A program made the position numbers and the translations under genes. Below, one piece after another: positions 1 through 5,880 of a stretch of 8,320 nucleotides of DNA. The stretch spans positions 1 through 8,320 of the forward strand of contig JADIMN010000174.1 of assembly GCA_017694735.1 (NCBI GenBank), given 5' to 3'. A model generated the notes under the pieces. That model had not been told where the DNA came from. It was given only the letters and a program-made list of their open reading frames with translations, and made no database searches. Numbering within the stretch: position 1 is the stretch's first letter; each line of letters begins with the position of its first letter. The stretch is from Candidatus Alectryobacillus merdavium (GTDB lineage: Bacteria; Bacillota_I; Bacilli_A; RFN20; CAG-826).

Positions 1-4
1 GAAT

Positions 5-10
5 AGGAAG
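5..10 (+). promoter_or_regulatory. Ribosome binding site of aspS
   Basis: AGGAAG lies ten bases before the ATG at 21. This is an acceptable Shine-Dalgarno at slightly long spacing, and it supports that start even though the reading frame stays open to the window edge. Confidence 0.6.
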
Positions 11-20
11 ATGTGTATAT

Positions 21-1778
21 ATGAAAGCAATAAATAGAACTTATTATAACGGAGAAATATCTCTAAAAAACTTAAATGAAGAAGTGTATTTAATAGGCTG
101 GGTAAATAAAGTAAGAGACTTAGGATCTCTAACTTTTATCGACTTAAGAGATAGAAGTGGAATAGTTCAACTAATTTTAAAGAATGATTCAAATTCTTTT
201 GAAAGCGTTAAAAATGAGTACCTTATACATGTAAAAGGTGTAGTAAGAAAAAAAGATGTTCCAAATCCAAAATTAAAAACTGGTGAAATTGAAATAGAAG
301 TTAGTGAGCTATCTATTATTAATACTTCAGAGAATACTCCTTTTATAATTGATGATGAAACTGATGCATTAGAAGATACAAGATTAAAATATAGATATTT
401 AGACTTAAGAAGACCAATAATGCAAAATTACATCAAATTAAGAGCTAAACTTGTATCATGTGTACATGATTATCTTGATAAAAATGGATTTTTAGAGATT
501 GAAACACCAGTTTTAGGTGTATCAACTCCTGAAGGAGCAAGAGAGTTTTTGGTTCCATCAAGAGTAAACAAAGGACAATTTTATGCTCTTCCTCAATCTC
601 CTCAACTTTATAAGCAACTGCTAATGATTTCAGGTTTTGAAAGATATTATCAAATTGCTAAGTGCTTCAGAGATGAAGACTTAAGAGCAGATAGACAACC
701 TGAGTTTACTCAAATCGATATTGAAACATCATTTTTAAATCAAGAACAATTATTAAGCATGATGGAGGAATTACTTCATAAAATTTTTAAAGAAACAATT
801 AACTATGATTTAAAATTACCATTAAGACAAATGGAATACGATGAAGCTGTAAATATTTATGGTAGTGATAAGCCAGATACCCGTTTTGGTTTAAAATTAG
901 TAGATATTAAGTCGTTATTTAGTCGTTCTTTGTTTGAAACATTTCAAAATTCTAAATATGTAAAGGGTTTTGTTGTTTCAAATAAGGCTGATATTTTTAC
1001 TAGAAAATTTATTGATTCTATTAATTTAACAGCAAATAAGTTTGGAATGAAAAATTATTTTATTCTAAAAAATATTGGTGGTAAATTAAATGGTTCAGTA
1101 GCAAAATTTTTCGATGAAGAACTCGAAAAAGAAGTAATTTCAACTTTAGGTTTAAATGAAAACGATGTTCTAGTCGTTGCTGCTAGCAATATTAAATATA
1201 ATGTTAATTTTGGTTTAGGAGCAATAAGAAACGATTTTGGTCATAGATTTAATTTAATTGATGAATCAAAATACGATGCTTTATGGGTTGTTCACTGGCC
1301 TTTATTTTCATATGATGAAGTAAGTAAAGAATTATCTCCTGAACATCATCCTTTTACAAGACCATGTGATGAAGATTTAGATAAATTAGATAAACACCCA
1401 GAAGATGTTTATGCGTATTGTTATGACATTGTAATAAACGGCTATGAAGCTGGTGGTGGTAGTTTACGTATTTACGATCAAAAAATACAAAAGAAAATAT
1501 TTGAATTATTAGGACTATCTGATGAAGATATAAAAAATAGATTTGGTTTCTTTATTGAAGCTTTTAAATACGGAACCCCTCCTCATGCAGGTATTGCATT
1601 TGGTTTAGAAAGATTGGTTATGTTGCTTACAAAAACCGATAATATTAGAGATACAATCGCATTCCCAAAAAATTTAAAAGCTAGAGATCCAATGTCAAAC
1701 GCACCTAGTTTTGTTAATGAAAAGCAATTAAATGATTTAAATATTAAATTAAATGTTGAAGATGAAAAAGGAGAGTAA
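21..1778 (+). CDS. aspS: Aspartyl-tRNA synthetase (bacterial type)
   Basis: This class II synthetase charges tRNA-Asp with aspartate in the cytoplasm. The 585 residues match the usual bacterial length (about 590). An N-terminal OB-fold anticodon-binding domain occupies about 1-105 (GWVNKVRDLGSLTFIDLRD near 26-44). The catalytic core follows, with the flipping loop TPEGAR at 169-174, QSPQLYK at 192-198, and motif 2 (FRDEDLRADRQPEF) from 216. D233 sits in QIDIE, HHPF is at 442-445, and motif 3 (GLERL) is at 528-532. A bacterial GAD insertion lies at about 290-400. Residues equivalent to E. coli E171, S193, K198, R217 and D233 are all present. Leu34 in RDLGS matches discriminating AspRS rather than the His form of many non-discriminating enzymes, so it probably makes only Asp-tRNA-Asp (inference). 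The ATG has AGGAAG ten bases upstream. The frame is open to the window edge, but the protein aligns naturally from this Met. tkt follows after three bases. Confidence 0.98.
   Translation: MKAINRTYYNGEISLKNLNEEVYLIGWVNKVRDLGSLTFIDLRDRSGIVQLILKNDSNSFESVKNEYLIHVKGVVRKKDVPNPKLKTGEIEIEVSELSIINTSENTPFIIDDETDALEDTRLKYRYLDLRRPIMQNYIKLRAKLVSCVHDYLDKNGFLEIETPVLGVSTPEGAREFLVPSRVNKGQFYALPQSPQLYKQLLMISGFERYYQIAKCFRDEDLRADRQPEFTQIDIETSFLNQEQLLSMMEELLHKIFKETINYDLKLPLRQMEYDEAVNIYGSDKPDTRFGLKLVDIKSLFSRSLFETFQNSKYVKGFVVSNKADIFTRKFIDSINLTANKFGMKNYFILKNIGGKLNGSVAKFFDEELEKEVISTLGLNENDVLVVAASNIKYNVNFGLGAIRNDFGHRFNLIDESKYDALWVVHWPLFSYDEVSKELSPEHHPFTRPCDEDLDKLDKHPEDVYAYCYDIVINGYEAGGGSLRIYDQKIQKKIFELLGLSDEDIKNRFGFFIEAFKYGTPPHAGIAFGLERLVMLLTKTDNIRDTIAFPKNLKARDPMSNAPSFVNEKQLNDLNIKLNVEDEKGE
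1768..1773 (+). promoter_or_regulatory. Ribosome binding site of tkt, inside aspS
   Basis: AAGGAG sits in the last codons of aspS, eight bases before the tkt ATG at 1782. It is a strong consensus Shine-Dalgarno, so tkt can initiate on its own although it follows aspS by only three bases. Confidence 0.85.
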
Positions 1779-1781
1779 TAT

Positions 1782-3749
1782 ATGAGCAACATTGATAAAT
1801 TAAGTATTGCAGCTATTAGATGTACTGCAATTGACATGATTAATAAGGCAAAAAGCGGACATCCAGGCATGGCTCTTGGAAGTGCTCCAATTATGTATGC
1901 TTTATTTAAAAACTTTTTAAATTCTGACCCATATGATCCAAAATGGATTAACCGTGATAGATTTGTTTTAAGTGCTGGTCACGCATCAAGTCTCTTATAT
2001 GTTATGCTCCATGTTTGTAATTACAATTTATCAATGGATGATTTAAAACAATTTAGACAATTAAACTCTAAAACTCCTGGACATCCAGAATTTGGACATA
2101 CTGATGGTGTAGATTCTACTAGTGGACCTTTAGGCCAAGGCATTGCACAGGCTGTTGGTATGGCTCTTGCTGAGGCAAATTTAAATGCAAGATATCCAAA
2201 ATATATTGATCATTATACTTATTGTTTATGTGGTGATGGATGTTTAGAAGAGGGCATATCACAAGAAGCAATTTCCTTTGCTGGAAAAAATAAATTAAAT
2301 AAATTAATTTTACTTTATGATAAAAATGATGTCACTTTGGATGGACCATTATCTATTTCTGATCAAAGTAATACTGAACTTAGATTTAAAGCAGAAAATT
2401 GGAATGTTTTAAATGTCGAAGATGGAAATGATGTTGATGAAATAAGCTCAGCTATCAAAAAAGCACAAAAAAGTGATTATCCAACAGCGATTATTATAAA
2501 AACTGTCATTGGTTATGGAAGTAAAAACGCTGGTACACACAAAGTTCATGGATCTCCTTTAGCAAGCGATGATATTAAGCAATTAAAAGAATCATTTGAA
2601 TATAATTATCCTGAATTTACAATTCCTCAAGAAGTTTATGAAAACTTTAAAGATACTTTTGTTAAAAGAGGATTTGGAGATCATTCAAATTGGCTTACAA
2701 AAATAGAAAAACTAAAATCTTCTAATATAATGGATTACAAGACATTATTTAGTAATGATGTTTCATATATGATGAGTGAAGATTTTAATGATTTCAAAGT
2801 TGGCAGTATTGAAGCAACAAGAAAATCAAGTAATAAAGCTTTAAATTATTACTCCAAAACTATTACTAAATTAATTGGTGGAAGTGCTGACGTAGAGGGT
2901 AGTGTTCTAACAAAAATTGATGGTAGTGAAGAATTTACTTCTGAAAATTACGCTGGAACAAATGTTAGATTTGGCATTAGAGAATTTTTAATGGCTAGCA
3001 TTGCAAATGGTATATTATTGCACAGTGGTTTAAGACCATTTGTAGGATGTTTCTTAGTTTTTAGTGATTACATGAAGTCAGCAATTAGAATGTCTGCTTT
3101 ATCTAATTTGCCAGTAATTTATATTTTTTCACATGACTCAATTGGTGTTGGTCAAGATGGTCCTACGCATCAACCTATTGAACAACTTGCTATGTTAAGA
3201 AGCATTCCTAACTTAAATGTTATTCGTCCATGTGATGCAAGAGAAACATATGCAGCATATAAACAAGCATTACTATCTTTAAAAACACCAACAGCTATTA
3301 TTACAGCAAGAAATGAGTCTCCTGCTCTTGAATCTTCTTCTTATGATGGTGTATCAAAAGGTGGCTATATCATTTCAAAAGAGAAAGAAAGAGTTGATTT
3401 TACAATTATTTCAACTGGTAGTGAAGTTAGTTTATGTTTAAAAGCACAAGAATTATTGCTTAAAGACAATATTGATACTAGAGTTGTTTCAATGCCATCT
3501 TTCTTTAATTTTGATATGCAAAGTGATGAGTATAAAAAAGAAGTTTTTGGTGTAAAATATTGTAAGCGTATTTTTGTAGAAATGCTTTCTAGCTATGGTT
3601 TAAATAAATATGCAAAACATACAATGGCAATTGATCACTTTGGAAATAGCGCTCCATATGAAGATTTAGTAAAATATTATAACTATACACCTGAAAGCTT
3701 AGCTGAAAAGATTAAAAACATTATCGGAAAGGAGAAAATAGATGATTAA
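1782..3749 (+). CDS. tkt: Transketolase
   Basis: This thiamine-diphosphate (TPP) and divalent-metal enzyme moves two-carbon ketol units between sugar phosphates in the non-oxidative pentose phosphate pathway, yielding glyceraldehyde-3-phosphate. The 655 residues are a complete, single-chain enzyme, not the split form found in some bacteria. The N-terminal TPP domain has SGHPGM at 25-30, H67, GHTDG at 105-109, GPLGQG at 115-120, and the metal motif GDG (151-153) completed by N182. H256 lies in KVHG. The pyrimidine domain carries the catalytic Glu as E401 in FGIREF, then HDSIGVGQDGPTHQP at 451-465. The first Gln there replaces the more usual Glu of GEDGPTH. The C-terminal domain is present (STGSEVSL; DHFGNSAP). 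The start is set by AAGGAG inside the 3' end of aspS. The gene's last eight bases overlap the next gene. It sits between a tRNA synthetase and the nusB-xse-dxs cluster, not with other pentose phosphate genes. Confidence 0.96.
   Translation: MSNIDKLSIAAIRCTAIDMINKAKSGHPGMALGSAPIMYALFKNFLNSDPYDPKWINRDRFVLSAGHASSLLYVMLHVCNYNLSMDDLKQFRQLNSKTPGHPEFGHTDGVDSTSGPLGQGIAQAVGMALAEANLNARYPKYIDHYTYCLCGDGCLEEGISQEAISFAGKNKLNKLILLYDKNDVTLDGPLSISDQSNTELRFKAENWNVLNVEDGNDVDEISSAIKKAQKSDYPTAIIIKTVIGYGSKNAGTHKVHGSPLASDDIKQLKESFEYNYPEFTIPQEVYENFKDTFVKRGFGDHSNWLTKIEKLKSSNIMDYKTLFSNDVSYMMSEDFNDFKVGSIEATRKSSNKALNYYSKTITKLIGGSADVEGSVLTKIDGSEEFTSENYAGTNVRFGIREFLMASIANGILLHSGLRPFVGCFLVFSDYMKSAIRMSALSNLPVIYIFSHDSIGVGQDGPTHQPIEQLAMLRSIPNLNVIRPCDARETYAAYKQALLSLKTPTAIITARNESPALESSSYDGVSKGGYIISKEKERVDFTIISTGSEVSLCLKAQELLLKDNIDTRVVSMPSFFNFDMQSDEYKKEVFGVKYCKRIFVEMLSSYGLNKYAKHTMAIDHFGNSAPYEDLVKYYNYTPESLAEKIKNIIGKEKIDD
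3728..3734 (+). promoter_or_regulatory. Ribosome binding site of the Asp23-like gene, inside tkt
   Basis: AAAGGAG lies within the tkt 3' end, seven bases before the ATG at 3742. This strong site shows that the small overlapping gene is truly translated and selects its start. Confidence 0.85.
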
Positions 3750-4071
3750 ATATTACAATCTTAATAATTATTCTCGAAATGGTTCATTAAATATTTCTTT
3801 AGATGTTTTTAATCAAATAACAAAATATAGTGTTTTAAAATATCTTAAAGAGAATAATTTAGATAATGATAAAGTAAAATTATCACAAAACATTAAATCT
3901 AGTAAAACATCCGATGGACAAGTTAAAATAAACATCTCTTTAGATTTGAAAAAAGATTATTGTAATAGTAAGTTATGTTTAGATATACAAAAAAGGGTAT
4001 CGGATGGTATTAATTTATTCTTAGAAGTTATACCTTTAAAAGTTGAAGTTAACTTATCAAAAATTATTTAA
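3742..4071 (+). CDS. Small divergent Asp23/Gls24-family (YqhY-like) protein
   Basis: A 109-residue protein without a signal peptide or membrane segment. The pattern suggests a divergent Asp23/Gls24 (DUF322) protein. An N-terminal GSLNIS strand is followed by a helix (about 20-38) in the place of the family's 'G.i.is..vi..ia' start. A central beta strand VKINISLDLKKDY is at 61-73. A helix, LCLDIQKRVSDGINLF, at 78-93 is followed by a final strand, LKVEVNLSKI, resembling the family's 'v...v...v.......g..v..v.v.v' ending. Location supports this: in B. subtilis the Asp23-family gene yqhY lies directly before nusB, as here. YqhY is linked genetically to acetyl-CoA carboxylase, whose genes are not adjacent in this window. 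Similarity is weak at residue level, so the family call rests partly on synteny. The start is fixed by AAAGGAG seven bases upstream and gives an eight-base overlap with tkt. nusB follows after two bases. Confidence 0.68.
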   Translation: MIKYYNLNNYSRNGSLNISLDVFNQITKYSVLKYLKENNLDNDKVKLSQNIKSSKTSDGQVKINISLDLKKDYCNSKLCLDIQKRVSDGINLFLEVIPLKVEVNLSKII

Positions 4072-4073
4072 TT

Positions 4074-4478
4074 ATGGAATTATCTAGAAATCAAATTCAA
4101 ACAAAAATTTTTGAATGCTCATATATTTATCTTGTTTATAGAAATATGAACATTTCTTTTGATGTTGAAAAAATTATTTCTGAAGTTTGTGAAGATATCT
4201 ATGATAATTGTGATTTGTTTTTAAGAGAAACGATATTAAAAATGATTATTAATTACGATTCTATAAAAGAAATAATTGAAAATAATTTGGTAAATTGGAA
4301 ATTTGATAGATTATCTCTTATAGATCGTGCGATATTGTTTATGACTATATCAGAATATAAATATGTTGGCGATATAGACAAACCTGTTGTAATAAATGTT
4401 GGTGTAACCTTAGCTAAACGATATTCAGATGAAAAAAATTATAAGTTTATAAATGGAATATTAGATAAAATCTTATGA
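4074..4478 (+). CDS. nusB: Transcription antitermination factor NusB
   Basis: NusB pairs with NusE (ribosomal protein S10) on boxA RNA to prevent premature termination, chiefly in rRNA operons. The 134-residue all-helical protein has the family length. Recognisable landmarks are W75 with FDRL (77-80), IDRAIL at 83-88, E94, and a C-terminal half matching the family pattern: KPVVINVGVTLAKRYS from 103, then KFINGILDKI near 124-133. The N-terminus, which in most NusB proteins is rich in arginine for RNA contact, has only R5 plus K11 here. The first Met aligns with the expected family start. No Shine-Dalgarno is visible upstream, and the ATG lies two bases after the preceding stop, so translation is probably coupled. 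The gene ends in TGA and overlaps the xseA start as ATGA. Confidence 0.93.
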   Translation: MELSRNQIQTKIFECSYIYLVYRNMNISFDVEKIISEVCEDIYDNCDLFLRETILKMIINYDSIKEIIENNLVNWKFDRLSLIDRAILFMTISEYKYVGDIDKPVVINVGVTLAKRYSDEKNYKFINGILDKIL

Positions 4479-5689
4479 ATGAGATAAATGAAGAAAAGAT
4501 TGTTTATTCGGTTTCCCAATTTAATAATTTATTTAAAGAAATCATCGATGAAACTAAAATCTTCAAAAATTTAAATATAACTGGCGAACTTTCTAATTTT
4601 AAAAAACATATTTCAGGAAATTATTTTTTTAATTTAATTGATGACTCTTCATCTATAAGTTGTGTTATTTATTCATTTTTAGATTTTTCTTATGATAAAA
4701 AGTTTAAAACTGGCGATAAAGTAATAATAAATGGAAATTTAACCATATTTAATAAAAGAGGAACCTATAATATCGTTGTTAATAAGATGTCTCTAGTTGG
4801 TGAAGGTGATATTTTATTAAATAAGAAATTTTTAATTGAAAAGCTAACAAAAGAAGGTATTATAAGCGAGATAAAAAAAGATATTCCTAAATTTCCAAAT
4901 AAAATTGCTATTTTAACTGGAGATAATTCTGCTGCTTATAGTGATTTAATTAAAAATATTTCTAATCGTTATAAAAATTGTGAGATTTTATTTTTTCCAA
5001 CTATTGTACAAGGAAAAGATGCTGTTAAAAGCATAATTAATTCTCTTGAAGCTGCTAAAAATTACGATTTAGATTTATTAATATTAGCAAGAGGCGGTGG
5101 TAGTAGCGAAGATTTAAGCGCTTTTGATGATGAAAATGTAGTTAGATCTTTTGCCAAAATTAAGTGTCCTAAAATATCTGCTATAGGACATGAAATAGAT
5201 GTAACAGTGTGTGATTACGTTGCTGATTTAAGAGTTTCTACACCTACAGCAGCTGCAATAGCTAGTGTTCCTAATAAAGATGATTTATTATCTTATTTAG
5301 ATAATAAATTAAATGAAATTTATGTTTGTGTTAATAGTAAAATTCTTTTATATGAAAAGAAACTATCAAAAATTAAAGATATTAACTTTTTTAAATCGTT
5401 TAATTTATATTTGAATGATTTAAAAAATAAAATATTGATTATTAACGAAAAAATTTCAAATTCGATTAATTTAAAATTTAATGATTATTCAACAAGATTA
5501 AATGAATTAAAGAGTAAAATAGAAATCCTAAACCCTGAAAACTTACTAAGTAAAGGATATGCTATAATAAAAGACAACAATAATAGAGTAATTACTTCAA
5601 AGTCTGAAGCAGTGAATAAATCATATTTAAACATCAAATTCATTGATGGAAGTATAAAAGTTAAAGAGGTGAAAGAGCATGACAATTGA
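4475..5689 (+). CDS. xseA: Exodeoxyribonuclease VII large subunit
   Basis: XseA is the catalytic subunit of ExoVII, a metal-independent nuclease that degrades single-stranded DNA from both ends in repair and in removing displaced strands. An N-terminal OB-fold (about 9-108; VSQFNNLFKEIID, then ITGELSNFK) precedes the catalytic region: LARGGGSSEDL (204-214), SAIGHEID (235-242), and DLRVSTPTAAA (251-261). A lysine- and leucine-rich helical segment (about 268-350) leads to the conserved C-terminal LLSKGYAII (357-365) and IKFIDGSIKV. Two departures stand out. The normally conserved TSPTGAA-type segment reads LTGDNSAAYSD (147-157). The length of 404 is also below that of B. subtilis or E. coli enzymes (about 450), with most of the loss in the helical stalk. 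There is no clear Shine-Dalgarno; the start overlaps the nusB stop by four bases (ATGA). The last 11 bases overlap xseB. Confidence 0.96.
   Translation: MNEINEEKIVYSVSQFNNLFKEIIDETKIFKNLNITGELSNFKKHISGNYFFNLIDDSSSISCVIYSFLDFSYDKKFKTGDKVIINGNLTIFNKRGTYNIVVNKMSLVGEGDILLNKKFLIEKLTKEGIISEIKKDIPKFPNKIAILTGDNSAAYSDLIKNISNRYKNCEILFFPTIVQGKDAVKSIINSLEAAKNYDLDLLILARGGGSSEDLSAFDDENVVRSFAKIKCPKISAIGHEIDVTVCDYVADLRVSTPTAAAIASVPNKDDLLSYLDNKLNEIYVCVNSKILLYEKKLSKIKDINFFKSFNLYLNDLKNKILIINEKISNSINLKFNDYSTRLNELKSKIEILNPENLLSKGYAIIKDNNNRVITSKSEAVNKSYLNIKFIDGSIKVKEVKEHDN
5666..5671 (+). promoter_or_regulatory. Ribosome binding site of xseB, inside xseA
   Basis: GAGGTG lies seven bases before the xseB ATG at 5679, within xseA. 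It resembles a consensus Shine-Dalgarno and confirms the small overlapping gene. Confidence 0.75.
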
Positions 5690-5855
5690 AGAAAAATTTA
5701 AAAGATTAAATGAAATAGTAGAAGAAATTGAATCTAATTCAATAGATTTAGATAAAAGCATTTCACTATATCAAGAAGGACAAGCTCTTATTCAAGATAT
5801 ATCTAAACAACTTAAAGAAGCAGAGCTTAAAATTACTAAAATTGAACAAAAGTAA
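5679..5855 (+). CDS. xseB: Exodeoxyribonuclease VII small subunit
   Basis: XseB is the small helical subunit of ExoVII that binds the helical stalk of XseA. The 58-residue product is easily missed by length-limited gene finders. It shows the family pattern: FKRLNEIVEEIES at 7-19 (family 'F...l..le.IV..le'), LDKSISLYQEGQALI at 24-38 (family 'l..sl..ye.G..L'), then a third short helical stretch ending LKEAELKI. It is shorter than typical XseB (about 70-80 residues), as the partner XseA is too. The ATG is supported by GAGGTG seven bases upstream, within the xseA 3' end. It overlaps xseA by 11 bases and ends in tandem stops (TAA TAA). A 25-base gap then separates it from dxs. Confidence 0.94.
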   Translation: MTIEEKFKRLNEIVEEIESNSIDLDKSISLYQEGQALIQDISKQLKEAELKITKIEQK

Positions 5856-5880
5856 TAAATTAGTTAATTATTAGTATATT
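5856..5880 (+). other. Short xseB-dxs gap without visible signals
   Basis: These 25 bases are the only intergenic space of note. They are nearly all A/T. No purine-rich Shine-Dalgarno precedes the dxs ATG. TAATAA (5853-5858) and TTATTA (5868-5873) could form a six-pair, A/T-only stem with a nine-base loop, too weak for a terminator. A TATATT hexamer abuts the ATG but lies too close to serve as a -10 element for this start. Confidence 0.5.

Noticed and set aside
1..6. End of an upstream gene (GAA TAG), perhaps hisS as in the common hisS-aspS order
   Set aside because: Only two codons are in the window; the reading frame and identity cannot be supported.
11..37. Eight-codon frame (ATG at 11 to TAG at 35) overlapping the aspS start
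   Set aside because: Very short, with no ribosome site at proper spacing; a chance frame.
1583..1870. Minus-strand open frame of 95 codons across the aspS-tkt junction
   Set aside because: It lies opposite two well-supported genes, its hydrophobic composition is what antisense of AT-rich coding gives, and no ribosome site or family pattern is seen.
5485..5685. Minus-strand open frame of 66 codons opposite the 3' end of xseA
   Set aside because: It is antisense to the conserved XseA C-terminus and shows no independent support.
5853..5873. Inverted repeat TAATAA...TTATTA after xseB as a possible terminator
   Set aside because: The stem is six A/T pairs with a nine-base loop, no GC and no following U-tract; expected by chance in such AT-rich DNA.
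5842..5880. Possible promoter for dxs (TTGAAC and TATATT hexamers)
   Set aside because: Spacing between the hexamers is about 27 bases, and the -10-like element touches the ATG, so transcription would start inside the gene.
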